From Lantana camara (taxonomy: Eukaryota > Streptophyta > Magnoliopsida > Lamiales > Verbenaceae): a stretch of 64,000 nucleotides of DNA. Of this stretch, positions 46,575-58,624 are shown piece by piece. Positions within the stretch are counted from its first letter, which is position 1; every line of letters starts with the position of its first letter. The position numbers and the translations under genes were made by a program. Location of the stretch: positions 97,503,001 to 97,567,000 of the forward strand of contig CM074861.1 of NCBI GenBank assembly GCA_037501455.1. The letters run 5' to 3'. The notes under the pieces were generated by a model, which saw only the letters and a program-made list of their open reading frames with translations, did no database searches and was not told the DNA's origin.

Positions 46575-47165
46575 TAGTCAAATGTGGTTTTCAAATATAT
46601 AATAGTATAGATATAGATAGATAGATATACAATCGAATATAATATATCGACTTTTTTTTATTGATCAAATATATCAAAATTCGGTCCCATTAACGGCCCA
46701 TATATTAATGCACTAGCCTTAACAGGTCAAATTGCCCAATTGATAGATGACCAATTAATTATTATTAGTCACTCTATAAACTCGATAGCGTGCAAATAAA
46801 AAATATTACAATTAATTTTTATATTAATACATATTCTATAGTTATTTTTAATATAATGACTGAATTATGATAAATAAATAATTAAATAGTATAAGACAAT
46901 GTCATATTATTAATGAAATAAAAATTTTAAAAATATGACTGAAAAAAGCTAAAAATAATATAAAAAATATATTTAAAAAAAAGAAAATAAATGAAAGTGA
47001 GGTGAGAGAAATAAGAAGTTAAACAATAAGAAACTTATACATGGTTGAAGTAATAAAAAAAAAAAGTTAACAAGAGAACAAAATGGATCAGAAAAATCAA
47101 TAAAAAAAAAATTCAAATTCAAAGATACTAAACAGTTATTAAAGTGCCTCGTACTTAATATAATA

Positions 47166-47598
47166 CTAGCAACTTTGCATAATCTATGCATATGCAAATA
47201 AAAATAATGATTATATAAATATATTAAAATTAAAAAGTTTTTATTAAATATATACTCTATAGTTTTTTTTTTTAATATAGTCATTAATTTATGATAAATA
47301 AATAGATAAGTAAGATAAGATAATATCATATTAATAATTATAAAAATTTAAAATATAAGTGAAAATTGATAAAAATTATAATTAAAAAAAAAAATTGCAA
47401 GTGATAAGAAATAAAAGAGAAATTAAGAAGAGAAGTGATGAAACAGAAAAGAGAAATTAACAGAACGTGGAAGAGATAAAGCCGGATAAAATCAATTAAT
47501 AAATAAATAAAAAAGTTTTTTTTTTTTTTTTTTACGACAAAAAGAAATTATTTTTAGAATGCAAGAGACCAAACTTGAGTCTCTCGCTTAATATATAA
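47166..47598 (-). mobile_element. Helitron-like unit 4
   Basis: 5' part TTATATATTAAGCGAGAGAC directly after the CTAG of unit 3. 3' hairpin TTTGCATA...TATGCAAA (8-bp stem), then CTAG at 47166-47169. Confidence 0.6.
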
Positions 47599-48005
47599 CT
47601 AGCAATTCTGGCACACTCTATGCGTGTGCAAATAATAAAATTATAATTATTTAAATATATATTAAATTAAAATTCTTATGTTCATATTTATTTTATCATT
47701 GTTTTTAATATGACTAAAGTTTAAAAACTAATACAAAACAGAATTTGAAAATATGAGAAAAAAAATAAAAATATATAATAGACCAAAGCGGTTAGTCTCT
47801 CACATAGAAAATAGTTAAAATACAAATTAAAAAATATTTGAAAAAAAAATAAGAGAATATAAAAGAAGAGAATAAAAGTAAGTTGAGAGAAAAGTGGAGT
47901 TGAAACACGTTTCGTTTGGAATGAAAAAATAATAATTAATTAAATAAAAAAGAAATTAGAGACCAATCCAAGAGACCACACTTGGGTCTCGCGCTTAATA
48001 ATAGA
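47599..48005 (-). mobile_element. Helitron-like unit 3
   Basis: 5' TCTATTATTAAGCGCGAGAC at 48005, one base after the CTAG of unit 2. 3' hairpin with GCACACGCAT...GTGTGCC, then CTAG at 47599-47602. A decayed internal boundary near 47782 may mark a further unit. Confidence 0.6.
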
Positions 48006-48006
48006 A

Positions 48007-48369
48007 CTAGTAACTTTGGCACACTCGTTGCGTGTGCAAATTAAAAAATTATATTGTTTAAAATATATTTAAATTAATTTTAATATTAATATTTTTTATT
48101 ACTATTTTTAATATAATTATTAAATTAATATAAATAAATAGAGAATAAAATACCAAAAAAACACTATTTTAGAAAAAAAAAAATTATCAAAAAGAAAAGA
48201 AAAAGAATTGAAATGAAATGAGAGAAGAGTGAGGTTAACGGACTAAAACACGTCCTGTATGGTTAAGTGAGTAAAATAAATAAATTAAAGAAAAAGAAAA
48301 AGAAAAAGAAAAAAAGAGACCAAGTCCAAGAGACCACACTTGGGTCTGGCGCTTAATAATAGAGTAAGA
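48007..48369 (-). mobile_element. Helitron-like unit 2
   Basis: 5' part TCTATTATTAAGCGCCAGACCC a few bases inside. 3' hairpin GCACACG/CGAGTGTGC (imperfect), then CTAG at 48007-48010. Confidence 0.6.
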
Positions 48370-48716
48370 CTAGTAACTCTGCACACACAATGTGTGTGCA
48401 AAAAAATTATTAAATTAAAATTTTTATGTTATTATTTAATTTATAATCATTTTTAATATAATTATAATTTCATGATGAATAAATTTAATAATATTAAATT
48501 GAGAAAAAAAAATTAAAGATAAATAAAGAATATAAATAAAAAAGAAAAGAATTTGAAAATTCCGTAAAGTTTAAATAGAAAACTGTACAGAAAAGTTTAA
48601 ACAGAAAACTGTCAAACTACGTGGCTAGAATTTATGTTTAAAAATATAAAAAAAAAAAAAAAAAAAATGAGAGTCCATGACACCAAATGGGTCTCTCACT
48701 TAATATATAGTATAGA
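48370..48716 (-). mobile_element. Helitron-like unit 1
   Basis: 5' TCTATACTATATATTAAG at 48716, preceded by A. 3' hairpin TGCACACACA/TGTGTGTGCA, then CTAG at 48370-48373 and T. Contains a poly-A/T run at about 48650. Confidence 0.65.
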
Positions 48717-49249
48717 TTATAGATTATTATTATTTTCAACATGAATTGTCAGTTTCCATGTGGGAGCCTCCGGTAGTCCGGTACCTAGATAGAATTGATT
48801 TTGTTGTAAATTTTTCAGTTTCTTGAAAAAGAAATCCGATCATTTTAGTAATTTGAAGATTTTAATTGATATTTCGCACATTCACTCCTCTAAGAAAGGG
48901 ATATAACAGGACTTAAAGCTCACATCTTCTATAAGAAATTCTTGCATCCCAGATTCATTAGAATGAAGGGTCATCAGGTATACCTACAGAGACGGAGACA
49001 CAAGAGATTGGGGATGGTTCTCGTCCCTCCTAAATTTTGAATTTTTGTTACTTTCGTATATATACTTTAAAATATTTATACATTTATCCCTCTATTTAAA
49101 TATTTTTACCCCTTTATCTTACGTTCTAAATATTTGTCTCTCCTTATTTTAAATCCTGATTTCTACGTAACAAATGTACAATTCTACTCACCCCTGATTT
49201 TTTTGTTTACTTTAATTTCATCTCATGCACATACATGTTATGTTAGCAG
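48717..49249. other. intergenic DNA, no gene seen
   Basis: Where a duplicated MOT1 coding start would be expected (left of 49250) there is no MOT1 similarity. A CAGAGACGGAGACAC phrase near 48988 resembles a hAT end, but its partner was not found. Confidence 0.6.
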
Positions 49250-49500
49250 CTTCAGAGGTACTGATCAGTTTAATTAAGGTCGGGAAATGGAAGCATAAAA
49301 TGTCCCTATAATTGTTGAGGAGGCGTTACGGAAATGGAGGTGTGATTGCCGCTCAATGTGGGATATTATTAACGCATCTTTCTTTCATTGCAATTTGCAT
49401 GTTATTATTCCATTCTGATTGAATTCAATCGCTTCTTTCACACAGTCTTAAGTTCTAATTTGGTTCATTATAATAGTACAAGAATTTTCTTTTGGTTTGT
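49250..49500. repeat. MOT1 upstream region, copy B (first block)
   Basis: Collinear with 1460-1705. It stops at a TTTGTT near 49500, where the Mutator-like element begins. No MOT1 coding sequence is attached. Confidence 0.75.
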
Positions 49501-49512
49501 TGGGTGCTACCT

Positions 49513-49672
49513 CGGACCGGATCTTCTGCTCCAATTGGTGCTTCATCTCCTGCTCCACTTCTCAGATCTGTGACACGTGTAATTTTACTAAATAATAAAA
49601 ATAATATATTAGTTTACAAAAGAACTAACGCATTAATGAGGCGTTAAGCCAAAGGATTCTCCGTTAGTGGAG
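49513..49672 (+). repeat. left TIR of the Mutator-like element
   Basis: Inverted match to 62013-62176. It contains the start of the 292-bp tandem unit. Confidence 0.82.
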
Positions 49673-50226
49673 AAAAACAGATTTTTTCATTTTCTTTCTC
49701 TCCCATAATTCAATTCTTCATCAAAAATTCGCCCAAATTCTCAATCGTTCAGTTTCTTCCCCAAAACAGGGCAAATACCCATCCCGAATCGAGGCTCTTC
49801 CTCTCCAATCTCCAACATTAAGTTTTCCTTATCTCAAACAGGGCAAGTGCAGCGGATCTTTTCTTTCTCTCAAATCGGCTATCAAATCGGCGCAATCCTC
49901 TGCTAATCGCGGCGGCGCTGATGTTCTATTGGACGTTAAGCCAAAGGATCCTCCGTTAGTGGAGAAAAACAAAATTTTTCATTTTCTTTCTCTCCCATAA
50001 TTCAATTCTTCATAAAAAATTCGCCCAAATTCTCAATCGTTCAGTTTCTTCCCCAAAACAAAGCAAATACTCATCCCGAATCGAGGCTCTTCCTCTCCAA
50101 TGTCCAACATTAAGTTTTCCTTATCTCAAACAGGGCAAGTGCAGCGGATCTTTTCTTTCTCTCAAATCGACTATCAAATCGTAGCGCAATGCTCTGCTGA
50201 TCGCGGTGGCACTGATATTCTATTGG
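49643..50226 (+). repeat. tandem duplication, two units of about 292 bp
   Basis: Unit 1 starts at GTTAAGCCAAAGGAT (49643), unit 2 at 49935; they differ at about 15-20 sites. Each ends in a GC-richer part (GCGCAAT..CTCTGCT.ATCGCGG). An open frame at 50100-50294 (64 codons) crosses the end of unit 2; no family was recognised. Confidence 0.85.
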
Positions 50227-50294
50227 ATGCTTTTCTCCGTCACGCGTTTGGTCGTGAAGGAGGACTAGTTGAACCAGCGAGTCGAGCGTCTTAA

Positions 50295-51140
50295 AAACCA
50301 GGATTTCCTGGTAGTATTTACTAATACTACATACTCAAATACTGAATTCCTTAAAGATACTTTTTGTTCTTTAATTACCTGAATGAATACCTCGGCATGA
50401 CTACATGTATTCTATGTGAATTTGTGATGGCTTCTCTCTTTTCGATCCCTTCGGTGTTCTCTTGAGTATGGATTTTCAACTGTTACTTTTACTTTTCCAA
50501 ACCTCCGATAGTAAATCTTAGATACACGAGCTTGTCTCCTAGTGTTTCAGAGGGGAAAAGTTGGTTTCCGAACTTTCTCATTATGAATTTGCGTTCTATC
50601 AGTAAATGTTCGATGAAATGTCACTGTAATTTGATGTCCTGAATTCAGTGAATTATATCTTTAATTCTACCATGAACTTGATTAGTGACATCAACCGTTC
50701 AGTGAATAGATTTATTTTGTCCATGTTCCGAACTTATAGTCCCTGTTTATAGATGATCAACAGTTCAGTGAGTAGATTTATTTGTCCATGTTCTCAACTT
50801 GTTGTCCCTCTTTATAGATGAGATGAGATTGTGAATTCACTTAATTGTATCTTTAATTCTACCATTAATTTGATCATAGGACTACAATTTCTATTTACTT
50901 TTGATCAGATTAGTGTCTGGGATTGTTTCTTGTTACTTTTGATTTTGATGTTTTATTCAGTATCTAATTCTTATCTAATTCTTATCTTCTGATTCTTTCA
51001 AAAAATAAAAATAAAAATTCTTAGCTTCTGATGTTTATCTATTTAGTTCATTGGGGAAGAAACAACTACCGCTAATCTTATCGCGGCATGGACCTATGAG
51101 CCAACTTGGATTGTTGATCCTTTGACTTGCATCATTGCAA
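50295..51140. other. interior of the Mutator-like element, no gene recognised
   Basis: T-rich, intron-like sequence. A unit of about 65 bp (CAGTTCAGTGA.TAGATTTATTT.GTCCATGTTC) is repeated at about 50697 and 50760. Confidence 0.55.
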
Positions 51141-51248
51141 CACACCCTGTTCTAGTTTCTGTTTGATGAGATTTAACATTCACATTTCTCTTATCTTTTG
51201 GTCTTAGTTTCTGGTTGATGAGATTTAACAGTCACATTTCTCTTATCT

Positions 51249-53760
51249 TGTAACGCCCCAGCTTTCGGCATTTCAGGTATGAACGACACGTGTGCGTTTG
51301 AGAGTTGTAATTTAATTATTAATTGATCATTTAATTCATTTTTCATATCATAACATAATTTTATAAAATTATATTCTTGTCATTTTATTGAAAATTCATA
51401 TCATATCATATTTTTCGGAATTATTGAACGTGATTGCAATGTGAAATATTTTCTCAAACGTGATTTATTTCTTTTATGTCCTTAATTGTTCATTTGCATG
51501 AATATGGGATCTAATTGAATTGGACTTGATTGATCACTTAAAATGGGATTTGGACTTAATTGCACAACTTAACAAGTGGAGGGATTTAATTGCAAATTGG
51601 CCAATTCTTCTCTTCTCCTTAGCAGCATTCACGTACCATTTGCTTCCTTCTTCATACACAACATTTCATCTTTGTTCCATTTCTTCCCTTGCTCAACCGA
51701 ACCAAACCCTAGGAAGAGAAGAGGGAGATTTCATCCATTCAAGCAAATTTGTGTGGGATTTGTGATATTTGGAGCATCATCATCATCATTTCATCATCTC
51801 TTCTTCCATTTCTTTCTCTTGAGGTAATTATGGAGAATGGATGATTTTCTTGTAAAAATGGTATACTTAGGGCTTTGTTATACATTGGTTATATTGTGTA
51901 TTGAGTGTTGGAAATATGTATGTGAGCTTTGAGCTCAAGTTTGATGTATTTATCTTGAGTTTTATGAACTTGGAGCATGAATGAATACATGGGTTTCAAA
52001 TGATGGATTATTGATGATCTAACATGGAGTCATGTGTTTTTATGAATTGTTATTGATCAAAATGCATGTTAGCATATTTATTGCATCTAATATTTGCATT
52101 TGAACTTGGCTTGAAGCCATTTTTGTGGTTGTTTGTGTGATTGCCATGGTTGCTCTGTTCTGTTCTGCATTTACAGAAGCTCACGTATTCTGGGAACGGC
52201 CATTCCCAGCCCCAGTTCAAAACTGGAACGGCCGTTCCCATGATGCTGAGACTTTAGGCCAGCGAGACTGGGAACGGCCCTTCCCAGCCAAGACGTGTTT
52301 ATATTTAAAAAACGCTGGCGCGCTTTCTTCAGGCCATGGGAACGGCCCTTCCCATTTTCAAGGGAAGGCCGGAACGGCCGTTCCCACGGCGAATGCAGAG
52401 CAAAAGCTACTGCATAAAATTAAAATTTTAGCATCATCCTCCAATCATTTCTTTGACCCCTAATTGATGTTATATGATCGCATACATATTGAAACGTGAT
52501 ATTTTCAAGGTGCATTGTATTTTTCCCGTCGTTTCGTTGCATTTTGCCGTTCGTCATATTTGGTACATTTTGAGTCGTGTTTCACGGACAATTGTCTTTC
52601 TTGCACAGACCAGCTTCCTGGTGACGAGGAGCAGGCCCCGTGAGCTGTTTCCTTGGTTTATTTTGGGTCGTTCAGGTGAGGTTTAATTTTAGATACCTAG
52701 AACCCGTACAACCCTATGTGAATTTTAAGCCAAAACCTATATTTATACTTATAGTTTTCAAATGAGATTGGTTTTCAAATGTTTATCGAACCATTGAAAG
52801 AATTGATTGATTGATTGATTGTTTTGGCGAGTATTGTATTGCACTGTGGGCCCGAGGGTAGTGACTCGAGCCAACCGGGAAAGCATGGGCTGACGGGTAA
52901 CTCGGGAGCTATCCTCACCAAATTGGGATGACCCCTGAACCCCCTAGGAGATTAGGGCGGGAAAGGAGTTCCGGGCTTAGGGATTCATGTACCCTCTGCC
53001 CAGATTGATTGGATGGTGGGGCCTTGCAATCCCACCATCACCCGGAGGAAGAAGGCGTTATTGAAACTGCTAATTGTGCACATTAATGAATTGCTTGATC
53101 ACCTAATCACCTAATAATTGATTGATTGATTGATTGTACACAGTCGGTGTAAGGTTGGAGAATTGCCCCACTCGCCGGGCCACTATTGATTGAATTGAAT
53201 TGATTGAATTGAAATTGGAATAGTTGTAATCTCGGGCGATATTATCTCTTTTAACCTATTAGATCGCATGGTTTTCCAACATTATTACCCGAGGTTATAA
53301 CTTGCATGTATGTGCGCTTATATTTATTTATACCCCTCGCTCAGTCTGTGTTGGACTGACACCTCAACTTTTCAGTGTTTTGCAGGGAGTGCTAGGCGGG
53401 GATTTAGAGTCTTGTAGTCTTTAAATTTGGGTCTAGCACACTTCATTCCACATTTTGTTCATGTATAGTTAGCTTGGGATATTTTGTATCAAGCCCTGTT
53501 ATCTATTTTGTCGAAGGATGATATTGTATTGATAGCGTAAATGTTGGTATCTATACATATCGAATGAATGTTATTGCTTCCGCTTTTAATACTCTGTCTT
53601 GCATATTGATTGGTTTTAAATTGAGGGTACCCGCCTAGCCTTGAGTCGTTTTATTGTCTCCCGTTCGCTGTAGCTTTGATTCATGTATGGATTATCCATT
53701 TCATATGTGGTTCGAGGCTATAGTGCGGGGGATGTGGTGCCTGGCGTTCCGGGTGCTACA
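51249..53760 (+). repeat. element 4 5' LTR
   Basis: Starts TGTAACGCCCCAGC and ends GGGTGCTACA. Holds a cluster of GGAACGGCCGTTCC-like palindromes at 52192-52387 and short TTGA/TTGATTGA repeats. Confidence 0.96.
52192..52387. repeat. palindrome cluster GGGAACGGCC(G/A/C)TTCCC in the LTR
   Basis: Five copies of a 16-bp near-perfect palindrome spread over 196 bp; the 3' LTR (59568-59795) has one more copy because of the 32-bp indel. Confidence 0.85.
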
Positions 53761-53768
53761 TCCTACGG

Positions 53769-53780
53769 TGGTATCAGAGC
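53769..53780 (+). other. element 4 primer binding site (initiator Met tRNA)
   Basis: TGGTATCAGAGC, the standard plant tRNA-iMet complement, 8 bases after the LTR. Confidence 0.93.
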
Positions 53781-54009
53781 CCGGTTGCAAAACCGGGTCT
53801 CTAGTGTCGTGTCTTGTGAGTCTAGGTCGCACGGCATAGGAACTAAGTGTCAATTTGAGAGTCTTGCATTGTTATTTGATACTTGAACCTACTTGACTTA
53901 CTTGAATTGGGATGACTTGTTAAATTTCTGAATTTATGTACGATTTGTGAATTATTTGCACACATTGGCATTACTAATCGAACATGCATAATAGTGACTT
54001 GATTTCAAG

Positions 54010-57000
54010 ATGGCTCGCGATAGACATCACCGTGATCGTTCTCCTAGACATCGACATCATCGACATCATCGCAGGGAGAGATCACCACCTCCTCCTCCAC
54101 CTCCTCAGGCTCAGCCACAGGATTTCATGAACGCAGTGGTGGGTCTTATTGATCAGAGAGTTCGGGATTATGTTCCTCCACCACCACCAGTGGCACCACC
54201 ACAGCCTGGAGGCCAGATATCAGTTGTCTTTAGGGAGTTCCAGAACCAGCATCCTCCCAAGTTTTATAAAGGTAATGATATTCAGGCCGAGCAGTGGCTC
54301 AGGGAGATCGAGAGGGTTTGGGAGCTTATCCCGTGTGAGTCTCAGGAGAAGGCCCGTTGTACGCTTTCTTTGATTCAGGGTGAGGCCTATTCCTGGTGGG
54401 AGAGTGCCCGGATAGTGTTAGAGGCAGCAGGTGAGGAAGTGAATTGGGAAGTATTTGTCAGAGAATTTCAGAACAAGTTCATTCCTCCATCTTCTCGCAC
54501 TAGGAGATTGAAGGAATTCACAGAATTGAAGCAAGGAAACAGGTCGGTCTCAGAGTACATCGCCGAGTTTGAGAGGTTGTCCCGCTATGCTCCTAATATA
54601 GCGAGTGATGATTTCCATAAGGCGATGCAGTTTGTTCAGGGCCTTAGACCGGATATTCAGGCAGCGATTGAGGCGGTCAACACGAGTACCTGGGTGAAGG
54701 CTACCAAGAAGGCTCTATTGGTTGAGGATTCAGTGAATGCGAGGCGGTCTACCTACCGTTCAGGTTCAGGTTCGGGCTCAGGGTCTGGATCGGGTTTCAG
54801 AGGTTCTGGATCGGGTTTTAGAGGTGCCGGATTAGGGTATAAGGGTTCTGGCTCGGGTTCTGCTTCAGGCAAGAGGCCAATGGTTTATTCTTCTCCACCA
54901 CCAGCTCCACAGGGCCCAGGGAAGAAGCCCCGACCAGCAGGACCAGTGATTAGAGCTCCAGCTGCTCCAGTTGCTCCAGTTTTGCCACCACCACCCGAGA
55001 GACCTTTTTGTACCTTCTGTGGACAGAGGACACACGTCTATGATAACTGCAGGAGGCGTTTGGGTTTATGCCTACTTTGTGGGAGCGATGAGCATTTGGT
55101 AGATGGCTGTCCGGATCGCAGGATACCACCACCGGGAGCACCGAGACCACTGATTAGGGCTCGGGCTTATGCTTTGGACGGAGAGCAGCCGGATACTGAT
55201 GTGGATCCAGCCGCGGTAGTTGAAGGTACCATTTGCATACATGGCACGAACATTCATACGTTGTTTGATCCGGGAGCTACTCACTCCTTTCTTTCGAGTG
55301 CTATATCTGTTTCTTTGCCTTTGCCTGTTTCTCGTTCTTCTGCATGTTATGTGGTTAGCACTCCTTTTGGTGGTAGTTTAGAATCTGATCGGGTGTTCAG
55401 AGAGGTTCCGGTGAGCATCGAGGGTCGAGTTTTCTTGTCAGACTTCATTGAGCTGCCGATGACTTGCTATGGATCTATTCTGGGTATGGATTGGTTGTTC
55501 AGACATTCTGCCACAGTTGATTGTAGAGCGAAGAAGGTTCAGTTGGGATCAGATTTGGTAGTAGGTTGGAGTTCCAAGACTGTACCGCTACTTTCTTTTT
55601 CTGAAGCTCATAAGTTGGTTCGAGAGGGAGCCACGGGTTTCATTGCTTATATTCTCAATAAACCCAAGGATCAGAGTAAGCTGGAAGAGACGGAAGTAGT
55701 GAAGGATTTTCCCGAGGTTTTTTCTGAGGAATTGGATTCTTTACCTCCAGAACGGGAAATTGAGTTTGTGATCGACTTGTACCCTAACGCAGAGCCGTAC
55801 TCCAAGACTCCGTATCGTATGGCTCCGGCCGAGTTGAAAGAGTTGAAGACTCAACTTGATGCGTTGTTGGAGATTGGGTACATTAGACCGAGTTCTTCTC
55901 CTTGGGGTGCACCAGTTTTGTTTGTAAAGAAGAAGGACGGGACCTTGAGAATGTGTATAGACTATAGGGAGTTGAACCGGATGACGATCAAGAATAAGTA
56001 TCCTCTTCCACATATTGAGGAGTTGTTTGACATACTTCAGGGTTCGAAAGTCTATTCGAAATTGGATTTGAGACAAGGTTACTACCAGTTGCGTATCCGA
56101 GCAGGGGATATTTCTAAGACAGGATTTAACACTCGGTACGGGCATTATGAGTTTGTTGTGATGCCGTTTGGTTTGACTAATGCCCCAACAGCTTTTATGG
56201 ATATGATGCACAGGATTTTCAGGCCTTTTCTGGATAAGTTCGTGGTTATTTTTATTGATGATATCCTGGTTTTCTCGAAGTCTGCCGAGGAGCATGCAAG
56301 ACACCTCCAGTTGGTATTGAGGACTTTGAAGGAGCATCAGTTGTTTGCCAAGTTCAGCAAGTGTGAGTTCTGGATTGACAGGGTGTCATTCTTGGGTCAC
56401 GTGATTTCGGGCAATGGTTTGGAAGTTGATCCTTCCAAGATTGAGTCGGTTTTGAAGTGGGAGAAACCTAGGAATGCCTCTGAGATTAGGAGTTTCTTGG
56501 GATTGGCAGGTTATTACCGGAGGTTTGTTAAGGATTTCTCCAAGTTAGCAGCTCCTTTAACTCGGTTGACGAAGAAGAATGTGAAATTTGATTGGAATGA
56601 AGATTGTGAGAAGAGTTTCACTTTCTTGAAGGAAAAGTTAGTGTCTGCTCCAGTGTTAGCCCTTCCGGAAGGTTCTGAAGGATATGCTGTTTATACGGAT
56701 GCTTCTAAGGAAGGCTTGGGATGTGTGTTGACTCAGAAGGGTAAGGTAATTGCTTATGCATCCCGAAAGTTAAAAGAGCATGAGAAGAATTATCCGACAC
56801 ATGATCTTGAGCTTGCTGCCGTAGTCTTTGCACTTGGAAAGTGGAGACATTATTTGTACGGGGTATCTTTCGAGATTTTCACCGACCACAAAAGCCTCCA
56901 GTACTTATTCACTCAGAAGGATTTGAATATGAGGCAACGGCGTTGGATGGAAAGGTTGGAAGATTATGATTGCACGATCAAGTACCATCCCGGCAAAGCC

Positions 57001-58590
57001 AACGTGGTTGCCGATGCACTTAGTAGGAAGGCTAGTGTGTCGAGCCTGGAAGTGGGTGAGAGTAGTGGAATCGAGCCAATTGTTTTAAAGGCTCGAGTTT
57101 CTAATATTTCGGTCCAGCCAGAATTGAAGCACAAGTTGTTTGAGGCTCAGAGTACAGATTTGGAAGTTCAGAGATTGGTAGCTAAGGCAAGAGCTGATCC
57201 AGAGTGTCCATTCGGGTTCGATGAAACCGGTCTTCTTCGTTTCAAGAACCGAGTGGTTGTACCCGAAGAGTTGAAACGGGTATTGCTCGAGGAAGCTCAC
57301 AGATCGGCTTATTCTATCCACCCCGGAGGAAACAAGATGTATAAGGACTTAAGGCAATATTATTGGTGGCGTGGATTGAAGAAAGATGTGGCCGAGTTTG
57401 TGAAGCATTGTCTCACTTGTCAGAAAGTGAAAGCCGAGCATCAGAAACCGGGAGGTCTACTTCAGCCGTTACCTATTCCTGAGTGGAAGTGGGAACAGGT
57501 GACGATGGATTTCGTGTCCGGATTACCTAAGGTGAAAGGTGGATTTGATGGGATTTGGGTGATTGTGGACCGCTTGACGAAGTCTGCACATTTTCTGCCG
57601 GTTCGGATGTCGTATAAGATTCGCAAGCTAGCCGAGCTTTATAACCGGGAGATTGTTAGACTTCACGGGATTCCGATCAGTATCGTTTCAGACAGAGATC
57701 CACGGTTCACTTCGAGGTTGTGGCGTGAGTTGCAAGAGATTTTGGGTACGAAGCTCCAGTTTAGTACAGCTTTTCATCCTCAGACGGATGGTCAGTCCGA
57801 GAGATTAATAAGGTATCTCGAGGATTTACTTAGAGCTTGTTCTTTGGATTTTCAGTCTTCCTGGCATGATCAGCTACCTTTGATTGAGTTTGCGTACAAC
57901 AACAGTTTTCAGGCTTCGATTGGAATGGCACCGTATGAGCTACTTTATGGACGGAAGTGTCGTTCTCCGTTGTTCTTTGACTTGGAAGAGTGGAAATGGA
58001 CTAAGCAGGAAGGTGTTAAGAAAGGTGAGAAATTGGAGAAACCTTCCAAGGCCGTTGAAGCTATGATTGAGAAAGTCCAATTAATAAAACAACGGATGAA
58101 ATCAGCTCAAGACAGACAGAAGAGCTACGCCGATCGTCGCAGAAGGGATCTCGAGTTTGAGGTTGGAGACCGAGTATTCTTGAAGGCGTCTCCACGTAAA
58201 GGATTTGCTCGGATTGGGAAAGGAGGTAAACTTAAACCTCGTTATTTAGGTCCTTATGAGATTTTGGAAAGAATTAGAGAAGTTGCTTACAGATTGGACC
58301 TACCACCGAGCCTCACGGGGATTCATAACGTATTTCACGTGTCTCAGCTGAGGAAATACTACCCCGATGAAACCGAGATCATTCCTGTTGAAGAAGTGGA
58401 ATTGGAACCGAGTCTTACCTTTGTTCAGAAACCGGTTAAGATTTTGGATAAGAAGTTTCAGGAATTAAGAAACCGGAGGATCCCCATGGTTAAGGTTCTT
58501 TGGAGAAGTGATAAGACCGAAGAAGCCACGTGGGAGACCGAAGACAAAATGAGACGGTTCCATCCAGAGTTGTTCCCTTCCGATCAGTGA
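54010..58590 (+). CDS. element 4 gag-pol polyprotein, 1526 aa, intact
   Basis: Single frame from ATG 54010, 250 bp after the LTR. Basic, His/Arg- and Pro-rich N-terminus; gag domain about residues 70-235; a Gly/Ser repeat stretch about 250-285; two zinc knuckles, [14 protein letters not shown] (334-347) and [14 protein letters not shown] (354-367). Protease DPGATHS at 420. RT about 585-760 with FIDD at 748-751. RNase H about 890-1005 with D897 and D1001. Integrase HHCC at H1097, H1104, C1134, C1137, then D1167, D1228 and E1264 (DD35E); GPY motif near 1414. The C-terminal 1474-1522 ([26 protein letters not shown]) is a chromodomain-like module thought to guide integration in chromoviruses. No damage was seen. 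Confidence 0.97.
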   Translation: MARDRHHRDRSPRHRHHRHHRRERSPPPPPPPQAQPQDFMNAVVGLIDQRVRDYVPPPPPVAPPQPGGQISVVFREFQNQHPPKFYKGNDIQAEQWLREIERVWELIPCESQEKARCTLSLIQGEAYSWWESARIVLEAAGEEVNWEVFVREFQNKFIPPSSRTRRLKEFTELKQGNRSVSEYIAEFERLSRYAPNIASDDFHKAMQFVQGLRPDIQAAIEAVNTSTWVKATKKALLVEDSVNARRSTYRSGSGSGSGSGSGFRGSGSGFRGAGLGYKGSGSGSASGKRPMVYSSPPPAPQGPGKKPRPAGPVIRAPAAPVAPVLPPPPERPFCTFCGQRTHVYDNCRRRLGLCLLCGSDEHLVDGCPDRRIPPPGAPRPLIRARAYALDGEQPDTDVDPAAVVEGTICIHGTNIHTLFDPGATHSFLSSAISVSLPLPVSRSSACYVVSTPFGGSLESDRVFREVPVSIEGRVFLSDFIELPMTCYGSILGMDWLFRHSATVDCRAKKVQLGSDLVVGWSSKTVPLLSFSEAHKLVREGATGFIAYILNKPKDQSKLEETEVVKDFPEVFSEELDSLPPEREIEFVIDLYPNAEPYSKTPYRMAPAELKELKTQLDALLEIGYIRPSSSPWGAPVLFVKKKDGTLRMCIDYRELNRMTIKNKYPLPHIEELFDILQGSKVYSKLDLRQGYYQLRIRAGDISKTGFNTRYGHYEFVVMPFGLTNAPTAFMDMMHRIFRPFLDKFVVIFIDDILVFSKSAEEHARHLQLVLRTLKEHQLFAKFSKCEFWIDRVSFLGHVISGNGLEVDPSKIESVLKWEKPRNASEIRSFLGLAGYYRRFVKDFSKLAAPLTRLTKKNVKFDWNEDCEKSFTFLKEKLVSAPVLALPEGSEGYAVYTDASKEGLGCVLTQKGKVIAYASRKLKEHEKNYPTHDLELAAVVFALGKWRHYLYGVSFEIFTDHKSLQYLFTQKDLNMRQRRWMERLEDYDCTIKYHPGKANVVADALSRKASVSSLEVGESSGIEPIVLKARVSNISVQPELKHKLFEAQSTDLEVQRLVAKARADPECPFGFDETGLLRFKNRVVVPEELKRVLLEEAHRSAYSIHPGGNKMYKDLRQYYWWRGLKKDVAEFVKHCLTCQKVKAEHQKPGGLLQPLPIPEWKWEQVTMDFVSGLPKVKGGFDGIWVIVDRLTKSAHFLPVRMSYKIRKLAELYNREIVRLHGIPISIVSDRDPRFTSRLWRELQEILGTKLQFSTAFHPQTDGQSERLIRYLEDLLRACSLDFQSSWHDQLPLIEFAYNNSFQASIGMAPYELLYGRKCRSPLFFDLEEWKWTKQEGVKKGEKLEKPSKAVEAMIEKVQLIKQRMKSAQDRQKSYADRRRRDLEFEVGDRVFLKASPRKGFARIGKGGKLKPRYLGPYEILERIREVAYRLDLPPSLTGIHNVFHVSQLRKYYPDETEIIPVEEVELEPSLTFVQKPVKILDKKFQELRNRRIPMVKVLWRSDKTEEATWETEDKMRRFHPELFPSDQ

Positions 58591-58610
58591 ATCTGGGGAC
58601 CAGATTCTTA

Positions 58611-58624
58611 TAAGGAGGGAGGAT
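58611..58624 (+). other. element 4 polypurine tract
   Basis: AAGGAGGGAGGAT directly before the 3' LTR. Confidence 0.85.

Larger units (their letters stand above)
46773..48716 (-). repeat. head-to-tail array of Helitron-like elements
   Basis: Read on minus, a 5'-type end (TCTAT.ATTAAGNGNGAGACCC) is followed 350-430 bp later by a hairpin and CTAG, then at once by the next 5'-type end. Four units are clear and a fifth (46773-47165) is decayed. The hairpins differ in sequence but keep the stem, for example TTTGCATA/TATGCAAA and TTGCACAC/GTGTGCCAA, which supports structural constraint. All units lack coding sequence. Confidence 0.65.

Noticed and set aside
48986..49250. Possible second hAT element starting CAGAGACGGAGACAC
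   Set aside because: Only one end is visible; no matching inverted end or 8-bp TSD was found.
49500..49513. 9-bp target duplication for the large Mutator-like element
   Set aside because: Flanks GTGCTACCT and AACCTCTCT do not match; the exact ends are too diverged to set.
51520..51765. Small frames in the element 4 LTRs (also 58896-59141)
   Set aside because: Duplicated because LTRs are duplicated; low-complexity leader-like sequence.
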